Shown piece after piece: positions 8,308-17,834 of a DNA stretch of 64,000 nt. This DNA is from Arthrobacter sp. MYb227 (lineage in GTDB: Bacteria > Actinomycetota > Actinomycetes > Actinomycetales > Micrococcaceae). Both the position numbers and the translations under genes were made by a program. Under the pieces are notes generated by a model. The model searched no databases, was not told where the DNA came from, and saw nothing but the letters and a program-made list of their open reading frames with translations. Numbering within the stretch: the stretch's first letter is position 1; each line of letters starts with the position of its first letter. Location of the stretch: assembly GCF_002975435.1 (NCBI RefSeq), contig NZ_PCPT01000004.1:1-64000 (forward strand). The letters run 5' to 3'.

Positions 8308-9444
8308 CGCTTTTACTCCTTAGATCTGGATCTCGAGTCCTACTCTCAGTTTTCAACCAAGGGCTTGGCTAAGCAAGCTCATCGAATAAAACACCCAGCT
8401 TGCAGGTTGAACGTGCTTGACCGCGGTGGATCACTTCCTAGTTAAGCTGAGAATATTTCGACTGATCCGCATCGATAATTGAGTTGCCACGCATCGTTCC
8501 ATAAGATTTCCCGTTGTCTTAGTTTCAAGGAATCAGGATCAATATTCTTATTTCCGGCTCAATTTCCATGATGTTGAACAGCCAACTTCCCAGGACAGCT
8601 CAAGGTAGTATTCCATGCCCCGCCGGTGAGCCCCACGAGGGCTTCTGCGAAAACGTGACTCATGATTCACCGATATTCGGATTGGGAATTTCCGCTACGG
8701 CAAACGTTTTAGCGATCACATCAAACACTTCGTCAGAGGCCCATAACTGTTAGTGAGAAACTGTCACGCAGTCTCAACGTACTGGCAGCTCACGTGTGTA
8801 ACGGGATCCCACCAACAGCTCGAGGATGTTCTTGCTCTCGGCAAGCTTGATGGAAACGTCCGCGGGGGGTAGCGCCATAATTATCGAGTTCTGCCATGAA
8901 CCTCGAGACGACGCCGTCAAAGATAATATTTGCGAAAATATCTGTGCATTCGCCGTTTTAGCCTTCGATATGAGTGGCGTTGAGGCTACTGGAGAAGGAC
9001 AAACGTGGTCCCGCCGGGGCTGGTGTGGTTCAAGATCATGGTGCCCCGCCCGTATCTGCATGTCCCCGAACTGGTTTGCACAGGAATCGCTTGAGCAGTG
9101 CTCATGCCGAAAATTTCACGGCGCGAATTCTTCAGCGAACGGATCGGAGCCCCGGGTATCGCGTCCAACGATGGAGCAGGGAAACTGCCCTCGACGACTG
9201 ATGGTGTGTGTCGAGATTGCTAAGAATCTGCACGCTTGGGGCAATGCCTGCTTCCTAGTGTGCGAATCGGCGTCGTTAATTCTGAGCTTTTTACTCCCTT
9301 CTCTTTCAGCGGAGGTAACCGAATGTTTCCTGCCACAGCACTAAACCTTGGCTAGCTGTTAACTTTAAGCGGTTAGAATACTGTCGCGGTAGTGAGGCAT
9401 CACTACTAGTCAAGTAATCATTTCAACGACTCTGTAGGAAATTC
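8308..9444. other. 1.1 kb with no intact gene; probable coding remnants on the minus strand
   Basis: No frame here has convincing protein character. On the minus strand, fragments with plausible composition change frame repeatedly: REIFGMSTAQAIPVQTSSGT and MILNHTSPGGTTFVLLQ (about 9160-8986), DIFANIIFDGVVSRFMAELD (about 8945-8885), KLAESKNILELLVGSRYTRE (about 8852-8780), and SDEVFDVIAKTFAVAEIPNP (about 8740-8675). They are colinear and may belong to one decayed gene, whose family I do not recognise. The plus-strand frame at 8826-9344 overlaps them and looks like a shadow. Confidence 0.4.
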
Positions 9445-10476
9445 ATGAGATTCTTCAAGCGTAATCGCGATGCATATAACGATAAGGCTCGTGCCAAGGT
9501 CATCGCCCAACGAGGTATGCGTCTGGCTACCGATCAAGAAACCTTTGGCGAGTATGCAGAACTGCGTGATTACGTCTCCACGCTCGCGGCAACCGGCAAG
9601 CTTGAAGAATTCGATGCGATCTACAACCAGGCGTGGGAATCCAAGGCGCGCATCCCCGACGGCCGGCCGGTCTATTCAATGATCATTTCCTGGGTCACCA
9701 GCATCCATGTGCCAGCAGAGCTTGAGCAGATGCAAGATTATCTGAATCCTTTTGCCGACCGCTACCGTACAGCACCTTCCCCGATTACCGGCGCCCTGTA
9801 CGCTCAGGCGCTGCAATTTCTTGCCGGGCTTGAACGCGGTGCTGCTTGGGCTCATCAGACCTCCCCGTCGCAGTGGGCAGGATTCGTAACGGCTATCAGC
9901 TCGGCGCAGGTGGTTCTTGATGAGACTCGAGAAGCAGCTCAAGAATCCTATATTTGGCATGAGGTGGCCTACGAGTTCTCGCTCTTCACCGATGGAGGCC
10001 GCGCGGGTCTTGATGAGGCCATGGAACGCGCTTGGCGACTGGATCGCAACAACCTCTCCTTGATTGCGTTGCACATGCAGTATCTGCTTCCACGCTGGGC
10101 GGGTGAAAACGAACAGGACGCCGATCAATTCGCCCGGCAGGCTGCCTCGCTAACGGCCGAGGAATTCGGTGCCGGGGCTTACGCTGTGGCATACCTGAAC
10201 CTAGCAAATTACCCGCAAGTGGATGCCGAGGACACTGCTGCCGATCCAACCCTGGTGTATCGCGGTTTCATTGACATGATGGAGCGTTTCGGGTGTGTAC
10301 GCACCCATAACGACTTTGCCAGAACTATGTCTTGGCTAGACCAAGAACAAGTCGTCAAAGATATTTTCGACGGCGGGCTAACCATTATCGATCATGGAAG
10401 CTGGCAGGGAGACTCCCCCGAGGAATCCCTGGAGTTAGCGGTGCGTGCCTACATGTATGCCAATGAGAATGCCTAG
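9445..10476 (+). CDS. hypothetical protein, helical-repeat type
   Basis: A 343-residue soluble protein beginning MRFFKRNRDAYNDKARAKVI. I do not recognise it with certainty. The body is rich in Trp, Ala and Glu helices (TLAATGKLEEFDAIYNQAWE, WAGFVTAISSAQVVLDETRE, MERAWRLDRNNLSLIALHMQ), like TPR-style proteins that tally work units. No signal peptide or membrane segment is seen. The ATG has only a modest purine-rich stretch upstream (TGTAGGAAATTC). The downstream hypothetical gene follows after 72 bases on the same strand, so they may be co-transcribed. Confidence 0.7.
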   Translation: MRFFKRNRDAYNDKARAKVIAQRGMRLATDQETFGEYAELRDYVSTLAATGKLEEFDAIYNQAWESKARIPDGRPVYSMIISWVTSIHVPAELEQMQDYLNPFADRYRTAPSPITGALYAQALQFLAGLERGAAWAHQTSPSQWAGFVTAISSAQVVLDETREAAQESYIWHEVAYEFSLFTDGGRAGLDEAMERAWRLDRNNLSLIALHMQYLLPRWAGENEQDADQFARQAASLTAEEFGAGAYAVAYLNLANYPQVDAEDTAADPTLVYRGFIDMMERFGCVRTHNDFARTMSWLDQEQVVKDIFDGGLTIIDHGSWQGDSPEESLELAVRAYMYANENA

Positions 10477-10548
10477 CCTGGTTTCGTTGGATACGCCGTG
10501 AAATACCGCGCTTACCACTGATATTAAGCACGAGTCACCGCCCTCTAT

Positions 10549-11118
10549 TTGAGTTCCATCAGCTTGGAAGTTTCTGTGGAAACCTCCCAGAAGCACTACT
10601 TCGATGACGCGGATGAAGCGCTGTCGCCTGAAACCAGTCGTCCCAACTTCGTAAAGCTCGCACCAGTTTTTTCTATGACCCCGGAGACGAGCTTGCACCC
10701 TTTGAGCGATGACGGGCATGACACGCTGCGTGGACTTGAAGAGTGGTTCTCCGAGCACGGCGGTACCGCTGTGGCGACCGACTATCTCGAAGCACTGCTT
10801 ACCGGGTGGGCTCCAAAGATTCCTGCCCGCGCGTGGGGTCTTGATGCTCCAAAGCTCATCGCGTGGCATAGTAAATCAGAAATGAACGAGGTGTTTCTGG
10901 CTTCCGAAGCTCGTACGCGTCTGGCCACGGCACTGGGAGAACTAAAAATAACCGGCAGCATTTCGCCGGCGGGGCTTGCCGAGGGCAGAAAAGGCCTGAA
11001 TGCCTTACGGCCAGTGCCGCAGATACCTCGCGGTACCCGGCACTGGCCGTATCGAGACGAAGTTCCAAGTGCACTGGCGGATATCGGGAACGTTCTGGAT
11101 TCCGCACCTATCGGCTAG
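10549..11118 (+). CDS. hypothetical protein
   Basis: A 189-residue frame with normal codon character, starting at TTG (MSSISLEVSVETSQKHYFDD). It is acidic at the N-terminus and Trp-containing in the middle (GLEEWFSEHGG, LLTGWAPKIPARAWGL), with a Pro/Arg-rich end. No known domain, signal peptide or membrane helix was recognised. An in-frame stop lies directly before the TTG and no good Shine-Dalgarno is visible, so the true start may be the later ATG at 10675 or an upstream part may be lost. It ends before a shared convergent terminator. Confidence 0.55.
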   Translation: MSSISLEVSVETSQKHYFDDADEALSPETSRPNFVKLAPVFSMTPETSLHPLSDDGHDTLRGLEEWFSEHGGTAVATDYLEALLTGWAPKIPARAWGLDAPKLIAWHSKSEMNEVFLASEARTRLATALGELKITGSISPAGLAEGRKGLNALRPVPQIPRGTRHWPYRDEVPSALADIGNVLDSAPIG

Positions 11119-11141
11119 CCCGGCGCACGGCGGTTCATGCC

Positions 11142-11191
11142 TTTCGTCCAAGCCTTGCTGCTTTTTATGAGCGTGCAAGGCTTGGACGAAA
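11142..11191. terminator. bidirectional terminator between convergent genes
   Basis: A 17-bp perfect stem (11142-11158/11175-11191, TTTCGTCCAAGCCTTGC and its complement) with a 16-base loop. It sits between the end of the hypothetical gene at 11118 and the SUKH-like gene end at 11230. Confidence 0.8.
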
Positions 11192-11229
11192 AGCCATCAC
11201 CCAGGGCTGGTCTGAATTTGCTCAAGGAG

Positions 11230-11754
11230 CTAGGCGTACGGCCAGCTTCTTGCGAGCTCCGGATTGAAAGCTTCCAACCGCCGTAGAAATTCACCGTGCA
11301 GTGCCTCTTCATCGGCTTCGTCCTCGTCGAGCCGATCTTCGAGCGTTGCCCATGCATCGGCGATCGGCACCAGATCCTGGAGCGTGATTCCAAGGTTTAC
11401 CACCATGGGGTAAACGGTATCCGGCTCCATGCCGTCATGATTTAGAAAGACCATCGTGGAATCTGCCCCATCAATCGCCCACGCATCCCCGCTCCCGGAG
11501 AACGCGACAATTGTATAGGGAGCCTCTGGGCCCAGAACATCGGCAAACATGGTCTTGGCAAAGCCACTGATTGAATCCAAGTTCCAGGCAACGTCAGCAC
11601 CCTGTTCCCTGCCATCAAGAAAATGCAAGAGTTCCAGCCCCGGCTCTCCCACGAGGGAAGTTAGTTGCATCGTTTCTTGTTCCGAGAGCACGGTAGGTTG
11701 CACATAACGTGGCAGTTTTTCCACGTCTTTGAGCACGTCTTCAAGATTGCGCAT
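11230..11754 (-). CDS. SMI1/KNR4 (SUKH)-like hypothetical protein
   Basis: A 174-residue acidic protein. The centre reads like a SUKH fold: TIVAFSGSGDAWAIDG followed by STMVFLNHD, the usual strand-Gly-strand pattern, with an amphipathic helix later (LQDLVPIADAWATLEDRL). SUKH proteins often act as immunity proteins against polymorphic toxins or as scaffolds. No toxin gene is visible beside it, so its role here is unknown. The start at ATG 11754 (MRNLEDVLKDVEKL) is followed by a normal coding frame. The family call is moderate. Confidence 0.55.
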   Translation of the reverse strand: MRNLEDVLKDVEKLPRYVQPTVLSEQETMQLTSLVGEPGLELLHFLDGREQGADVAWNLDSISGFAKTMFADVLGPEAPYTIVAFSGSGDAWAIDGADSTMVFLNHDGMEPDTVYPMVVNLGITLQDLVPIADAWATLEDRLDEDEADEEALHGEFLRRLEAFNPELARSWPYA

Positions 11755-11812
11755 CGTGGTCCTTCGAACAGCAGTATTTATGGATGAGCCGTGAAGCGAT
11801 TCAAGCTTCTCT

Positions 11813-12550
11813 TTAACGTTCCCGCTTGAACTTTACGAACCATGGTTCAAGGGCCGGCAGTGCGCTGCCATCTCCACCGGATGTGGCCTGTACCGGACCG
11901 AGTGGTTCACGTCCTGCCAACCAGGCTGCTAGATCAAAGGCGGTACCGCTGAGCACCGTTGCGTCGTCACCGTCACCCAGAATGATCCGCTGGGAACCAT
12001 GCGGTTGCAAAATGTAGCGGAGGCCGGCCGGAACACGTGTTTCCAACGCGACGAAGAGGTGTTCGCAGAACTCCGGATCCCAATCGGAAACCGAGTAACC
12101 TAGGGCAAGATCCGAGGTGTGAATGACAAGTTCACGCCAGATCGCGTAAAGGAGGTCTTCAACGGTGCCGTTGCCCCGGAACCCGGTGGATAATGTCCAG
12201 TCTTCGGTGCGGATCCCCTCAATGCTGGTTTCAAGTGCGTTCAGGGCTTCGGAGGTACGTTGCACCAATGCCTCGATACGCATCATCGAGGTCAGTTCGA
12301 TTTCGTCGTGACGCCGGTCCATGCCACCGTCGTACATTTCGAAGGGTTCTTCCGCCCCAGCTGTGTCGAGCTGGCGTGTTGCTGCGCGGGAGAAGCCATC
12401 GATATGCGCGATCACATGAGCGCGATCCCAACCGGGTAAGACACTTGGTGCTTTGCTGCCGACTTCATCGACGGCGGCCATTACTCTACGAAGGGTGCCC
12501 AGTGCCGCAAGCAGCTTGGCTGTTAGCTCGGATTGTGTCAGCTCAGTCAT
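11813..12550 (-). CDS. DinB-fold maleylpyruvate isomerase-family protein (mycothiol-dependent type)
   Basis: About 245 residues. The N-terminal half has the actinobacterial MDMPI/DinB-like four-helix pattern: VLPGWDRAHVIAHIDGFSRA, with His residues that would bind a metal, and later RELVIHTSDLALGY with the third His. The C-terminal half is a small domain of the same family. Such proteins use mycothiol or are of unknown substrate, so a specific reaction cannot be given. ATG 12550 (MTELTQ) is chosen over the in-frame GTG at 12559; neither has a strong Shine-Dalgarno. It is a single gene just downstream of argH. Confidence 0.8.
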   Translation of the reverse strand: MTELTQSELTAKLLAALGTLRRVMAAVDEVGSKAPSVLPGWDRAHVIAHIDGFSRAATRQLDTAGAEEPFEMYDGGMDRRHDEIELTSMMRIEALVQRTSEALNALETSIEGIRTEDWTLSTGFRGNGTVEDLLYAIWRELVIHTSDLALGYSVSDWDPEFCEHLFVALETRVPAGLRYILQPHGSQRIILGDGDDATVLSGTAFDLAAWLAGREPLGPVQATSGGDGSALPALEPWFVKFKRER

Positions 12551-12589
12551 GGAAAACACACTAGCCGCACAACGCCAATAAAACGCAAA

Positions 12590-12667
12590 GGACAGGTACC
12601 TCGGCGGTTCCCGGTGGGTCGCAAGCCAAGTTCTTTTATCCCGTGAAGAGCCATCGGATACCTGTCC
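12590..12667 (-). terminator. long-loop inverted repeat downstream of argH
   Basis: GGACAGGTA/TACCTGTCC copies at about 12590 and 12659 flank roughly 60 bases, and on the minus strand the second arm is followed by TTTGCGTTTT. This could be the argH terminator. The stem is short for its loop, so confidence is low. Confidence 0.35.
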
Positions 12668-12700
12668 GGAGCATGATGCTTTAGTTTGCGTGTCTAAGGA

Positions 12701-14185
<1,485 letters not shown>

Positions 14186-14236
14186 CTATCCTAGTCCAGC
14201 GCGTGTGAGCTGGGTCTAAGGCAACACTGCTTTCTA

Positions 14237-14270
14237 ATACTTATACATAAGTCTACATAAATATTCACAG
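14237..14270 (-). promoter_or_regulatory. ArgR boxes upstream of argH
   Basis: Two A/T-rich near-palindromes: CTACATAAATATTCACAG (14253-14270) and ACTTATACATAAGT (14239-14252). The first shares the core AAATATTCACA with the site before argC. They resemble the known ARG-box pattern (TGAAT-4-ATTCA). They lie between argH and the divergent ankyrin gene, so they could also touch that gene. Confidence 0.65.
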
Positions 14271-14319
14271 TTGTTAGACTCATCCGGAATATTTGGGGCA
14301 ACCCGGTAAGATTTTGCCC

Positions 14320-14736
14320 ATGACTGAAACGAATGACCAGGGCGCATTGACCGATGAAGAACTTGAGTTTTTGCACTCAATTTTTGACTTGGCCCGCGAA
14401 GGTGCCACCGAAAAGCTCTTTGCCTTTATTGGCCAAGGAATACCTGCCGATCTCACCGATTCCAAGGGTGACACCCTGATGATCTTGGCTGCCTATAACG
14501 GTCATGAGGCAATTGTTTCGGGACTCGTGGAACGCGGGGCCGACGTCAATCGCCTCAACGATAAGGGGCAGGGAGCCTTGACCTGCGCGGTATTCCGCAA
14601 AAACGAGTCATTGACTCGCTATCTCTTGAATAACGGTGCGGATCCAAAGCTCGGTGGGCAAAATGCGCTGGCGGTCACCGAGATGTTTGACCTCCCGGAG
14701 TTCAAAACGATTATTGAAGAGTTCCTGAGCGCATGA
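14320..14736 (+). CDS. small ankyrin-repeat protein
   Basis: About 138 residues from ATG 14320 (MTETNDQGALTDEELEFLHS). It has ankyrin repeats: DSKGDTLMILAAYNGHEAIV then GLVERGADVNRLNDKGQGAL and TRYLLNNGADPKLGG. Ankyrin repeats bind other proteins. In bacteria, small ankyrin proteins of this type often sit beside catalase or envelope genes; here the partner is a lipoprotein. The stop overlaps the next ATG (ATGA), so the two are translationally coupled. The in-frame TTG at 14293 is unlikely as start. Confidence 0.85.
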   Translation: MTETNDQGALTDEELEFLHSIFDLAREGATEKLFAFIGQGIPADLTDSKGDTLMILAAYNGHEAIVSGLVERGADVNRLNDKGQGALTCAVFRKNESLTRYLLNNGADPKLGGQNALAVTEMFDLPEFKTIIEEFLSA

Positions 14737-15533
14737 CCACACGGCCGCGCATCCTGAAACTTCTAGCCCTTGGCTGTGCGGCCGTCCTCAGCCTAAGTTC
14801 ATGTTCTGCTTGGGATCCAATCGTTCCAAACCGCCCAATTAAGGATGCAGCGTCTCCGGCACCGACGGCTCCCCCGGGAACCAATCATTCCCTGCAAACT
14901 CGTGGCCGCGGAATCCTTGAAACATCGTTGGACTCCCTTGAGGATGCCTACGAAGTCAAGGTCGCTACCACGGGCAGCCTCAACGGGGTTCCTTTCGAAT
15001 ACACGGTCTCGGGAGACTACGAAGAATTCAACACCCAGGCCTACGAAATGCGCCAGGGCCCGGGACACGTCAGCTGGCTTGCCGACAGCTCTACCGGCTC
15101 CTACTACGTCAAGGCCAATAAGCAGCACGGGTATCTCATCAACCCCACTGACAACAAGGCTTTCCTCAACGCACTTAGTGAGGATCGTTGGCTATTGCTC
15201 CCAGACTCCGAGTATCCTTCGATGATTTTGGTATCTGACGAAATCGACGATCTCACAGATTTTCTAGAGGAAGCAATAGACACCTCCATGTTGGATTATC
15301 TGGGCCTTGAGACATTCGAGGGCGTATCAGCCCACCGGTTCAATTCCGCGAATGCAACTTTATGGCTCGCAGCAGATGACTCAGCGCTCCCGCTACGGCT
15401 CCAAACAGTTGCTTATGATCCCTATATGCCGATGGTGAGCGACTACCGAGACTGGAACCAAGAAAATTTTCACAAGCTCCCGGAGGACCATGAGATTGTC
15501 ATACTCGGGAAAGATCCTGCATTTTCTGCGTAG
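14733..15533 (+). CDS. lipoprotein, LolA/LppX-like fold suspected
   Basis: A 266-residue protein with a lipoprotein signal: basic MTTRPRILK, a hydrophobic stretch, then lipobox LSSC. A Pro/Ala-rich linker (ASPAPTAPPG) follows, then a beta-rich domain (GSLNGVPFEYTVSGDYEEFN, GHVSWLADSSTGSYYVKA, ATLWLAADDSALPLRLQT). The last pattern resembles proteins of the LolA/LppX/LprG group that shield lipids. That fold is an inference. It is exported and anchored to the membrane, and is coupled to the ankyrin gene by ATGA overlap. Confidence 0.8.
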   Translation: MTTRPRILKLLALGCAAVLSLSSCSAWDPIVPNRPIKDAASPAPTAPPGTNHSLQTRGRGILETSLDSLEDAYEVKVATTGSLNGVPFEYTVSGDYEEFNTQAYEMRQGPGHVSWLADSSTGSYYVKANKQHGYLINPTDNKAFLNALSEDRWLLLPDSEYPSMILVSDEIDDLTDFLEEAIDTSMLDYLGLETFEGVSAHRFNSANATLWLAADDSALPLRLQTVAYDPYMPMVSDYRDWNQENFHKLPEDHEIVILGKDPAFSA

Positions 15534-15770
15534 GCACTTTCTATCGCGGGGTGAATCACTCCAAATCAGTACCCATGCTTGATTCAGTCAGGCCTTGTCT
15601 TGCCGTAGTGCACTGAGCTTTCACGCAAATATCCAAGTCCCCTAATCATCTACGGTATTAGGGCAGGTAAAGGTTTGCTGATAATTACCTGTTGGTCTCT
15701 CCCCAAGATGAGTCAGCGGGCGTATGGTGTTGCTACAAGGCGTTTTCGAACACTGAAGAGGAGCAATGAG

Positions 15771-16331
15771 ATGCAAATCGACATCGTGCAGGCAGATATC
15801 ACCACGCTGAAGGTTGATGCGATCGTCAATGCTGCAAATCCCTCACTTCTTGGTGGTGGCGGAGTTGACGGCGCAATTCATGCCGCGGCAGGACCCACAT
15901 TGCTGGCAGAATGCCGCAAAATTCGCAACAACTCCTATCCCGATGGACTCCCCTCCGGGCTAGCTGTTGCCACAGGAGCCGGCGACCTTCCGGCACGCTG
16001 GGTCATCCACACCCCAGGACCAAACAAGAACATGGGCCAGACAAGCACCAAGACCCTGGCTAAATGCTTCACCAATAGTCTCTACGTCGCCTCACGCCTG
16101 GGAGCAACCTCCATCGCGTTCCCGGCCATCGGCGCCGGAGCCTACGGGTGGGATCCAGCGGAGGTTAGCCGCATTGCGGCACATTCCATCAGGGAATGGT
16201 ACGAGACCTATAGGCACGTCACCTCGATTCACAAGGTCATCATGGTCGCCTACAACCCAACCATTGAGGAGGCTTTTCATAAGGCCTTCGATGTTCCTCA
16301 TGCCGAGAGCGAATTAGTGCACGAACACTAG
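15771..16331 (+). CDS. macrodomain ADP-ribose hydrolase (O-acetyl-ADP-ribose deacetylase type)
   Basis: About 186 residues from ATG 15771 with GAAGAGGAG just upstream. Macrodomain motifs are complete: VDAIVNAANPSLLGGGGVDG, IHAAAGPTLLAECR, and the second ligand loop FPAIGAGAYGWDP. Such proteins (MacroD/YmdB class) hydrolyse O-acetyl-ADP-ribose and can remove ADP-ribose from proteins or nucleic acids. It stands alone with its own convergent terminator. No ADP-ribosyltransferase gene is adjacent. The in-frame extension up to 15675 lacks protein character. Confidence 0.92.
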   Translation: MQIDIVQADITTLKVDAIVNAANPSLLGGGGVDGAIHAAAGPTLLAECRKIRNNSYPDGLPSGLAVATGAGDLPARWVIHTPGPNKNMGQTSTKTLAKCFTNSLYVASRLGATSIAFPAIGAGAYGWDPAEVSRIAAHSIREWYETYRHVTSIHKVIMVAYNPTIEEAFHKAFDVPHAESELVHEH

Positions 16332-16359
16332 AACCCGCGCCGTCGATAGACCAAAAGAA

Positions 16360-16400
16360 TTGATGCCTCACCCCCTAAACTTTTGGGAGCGAGGCATCAA
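16360..16400. terminator. bidirectional terminator
   Basis: TTGATGCCTC/GAGGCATCAA (16360-16369/16391-16400) with AAAAG and CTTTT flanks. It separates the macrodomain gene from the convergent ArsR-type gene. Confidence 0.8.
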
Positions 16401-16448
16401 CTCTTTTGTCTGTATGCAGTCAAGGCAAAGAAGGTTTCCGATATGTCT

Positions 16449-16751
16449 CTAGGTGGCGTTTGCCTCGCGTGGCGCAAACAAACGAATGTACTCGCTGACT
16501 GGTGCCAGTCCTTCGGGCAAGATCTCGAAAACAACTTTCTTACCGTCACGGGACCGGCGCAACAATCCGGCCTCCCCCAGAACCTCTAAGTGTTTGGAAA
16601 CCGCTTGACGACTGATCTGCATGGGCGCCGCAAGCGTAGATGCGCTTTGAAAATTCCGTTCCAGCAACGCCTCAAGTAATGAGCACCTCGTTTCATCGGC
16701 CAGAGCCCAAAAAATGCGTCGTGCCGCGATGCGATCGGCCGCAGTGCTCAC
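16449..16751 (-). CDS. ArsR-family winged-helix regulator
   Basis: About 100 residues from GTG 16751. Typical ArsR helices: RRIFWALADETRCSLLEALL, then the recognition segment ISRQAVSKHLEVLGEAGLLR and the wing RSRDGKKVVFEILPEG. No cysteine metal-binding set is seen, so it is unlikely to be a classical metal sensor. Its start overlaps the stop of the SRPBCC gene (GTGA), so the two are coupled. Pairs of this kind (ArsR plus SRPBCC/AHSA1) are common and usually autoregulated. Confidence 0.88.
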   Translation of the reverse strand: MSTAADRIAARRIFWALADETRCSLLEALLERNFQSASTLAAPMQISRQAVSKHLEVLGEAGLLRRSRDGKKVVFEILPEGLAPVSEYIRLFAPREANAT

Positions 16752-17188
16752 TCGGGACTCAAGTGGCGCTTTGCTGCCTCCAACTCGACTTTCCACCCTT
16801 GAGTGTTAGTTGAAATTACTCGGGCGTGTTCTTCCGGGACAAAACCAGCAAAGCCGCTTTGCATCACCCGCAGGCGTACTCCCCCGGCATTTACCGGTTC
16901 AATCCAAAATTCAATCAAGGTATTGGGGACCGGATCATCCCAATCGTCCCCGCCCAATGAACGAAAAACCGCGTAGCGTGGAGCGTCGAGCGTAATCGTT
17001 TCGAACTCGAAACGCCCGAAGATTGGGTCGTGGATTACCGTAAAATTCTCAGTGGTTTCAATCTTGTGGCTACTGATTTCACCACCGTTGATAAACCAGC
17101 CAGGTTCACTGACTAATTCCCACACATCATCGGCACTGGCATCAATATCGATAGCTGCCTCAATGGCATCTTGAAGTTTTACATCCAT
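16748..17188 (-). CDS. SRPBCC (AHSA1-type) domain protein
   Basis: About 146 residues from ATG 17188 (MDVKLQDAIEAAIDIDASAD). It has the START/SRPBCC fold signature: IDASADDVWELVSEPGWFIN at the start, ITLDAPRYAVFRSLGGDDWD in the middle, and the C-terminal helix (TNTQGWKVELEAAKRHL). These small proteins bind hydrophobic ligands or act as Hsp90-activator-like domains; no ligand can be named. A G-rich stretch (GGGGGGGAGAAAG) precedes the start. Overlap with the ArsR gene suggests one transcription unit. Confidence 0.88.
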   Translation of the reverse strand: MDVKLQDAIEAAIDIDASADDVWELVSEPGWFINGGEISSHKIETTENFTVIHDPIFGRFEFETITLDAPRYAVFRSLGGDDWDDPVPNTLIEFWIEPVNAGGVRLRVMQSGFAGFVPEEHARVISTNTQGWKVELEAAKRHLSPE

Positions 17189-17221
17189 GCGACTTTCTCC
17201 CCCCCAAACCTTAACAAGCAA

Positions 17222-17256
17222 AGTCCTTGTGCAACATCATGGTTGCACAAGGACTC
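17222..17256 (-). terminator. terminator of the argCJBDFR operon
   Basis: A 14-15-bp stem (AAGTCCTTGTGCAAC 17222-17236 with GTTGCACAAGGACT 17243-17256) and a 6-base loop, 62 bases past the argR stop on the minus strand. Confidence 0.7.
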
Positions 17257-17318
17257 AGCGTTCTCAAGGTTTTTAGAGCGCATCCTGGTGAAAGGATTAT
17301 TTGCTCCGGGAATACACC

Positions 17319-17834
17319 CTACTGCGGATCCGCCAACGCTAGGAAACGCGCGGCAACTTCTGCCCCGCCATCCACGTCTCTGGTTACCAACATGACGGTG
17401 TCATCTCCGGCGATACAGCCAAGAATCTGCGGCATTGTCGAATGATCAATCGAAAGAGCTAAGAAGTTTGCTGCCCCCGGAGGCGTTCGCAACACCACAA
17501 TATTTCCCGAAGCCTCGGCGGTGACCAAAAGTTCGGCGCATTGTTTGGCTAGCTTTGCATCATGAACTTCCTGGCTGACCCCGGCCCGCGGGCTACGGTC
17601 CCCGCCTTCCTGACGCATGGCATAGACCAATCCGCCATCACCACCGCGCACGCGCACGGCACCAAGTTCCACCAGGTCACGCGACAGCGTTGCCTGAGTT
17701 ACCGCCATGCCTTCTTCTGCAAGCAGTGCGACAAGCTCCGCCTGTGAGCGCACAGTGCTCGTGGACAGGATGGAACTTACCCGGGCCTGACGGGCGATCT
17801 TGGTGGTTGGCTGAAAAGACGGGTTGGTGCTCAT
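17319..17834 (-). CDS. argR: arginine repressor ArgR
   Basis: Hexameric arginine-sensing transcription factor, 171 residues. The N-terminal winged helix includes SQAELVALLAEEGMAVTQATLSRDL (split here only by its own helix-turn-helix) with the SR recognition pair. The C-terminal oligomerisation domain has NIVVLRTPPGAANFLALSID and CIAGDDTVMLVTRD, where the GDDT loop binds arginine. ATG overlaps the argF stop (ATGA). As the last gene of the operon it probably controls argC and argH through the boxes described. Confidence 0.96.
   Translation of the reverse strand: MSTNPSFQPTTKIARQARVSSILSTSTVRSQAELVALLAEEGMAVTQATLSRDLVELGAVRVRGGDGGLVYAMRQEGGDRSPRAGVSQEVHDAKLAKQCAELLVTAEASGNIVVLRTPPGAANFLALSIDHSTMPQILGCIAGDDTVMLVTRDVDGGAEVAARFLALADPQ

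Noticed and set aside
8826-9344. 172-codon rightward open frame
   Set aside because: Cys- and Arg-rich random-looking composition, no start signal, and it overlaps more protein-like minus-strand remnants.
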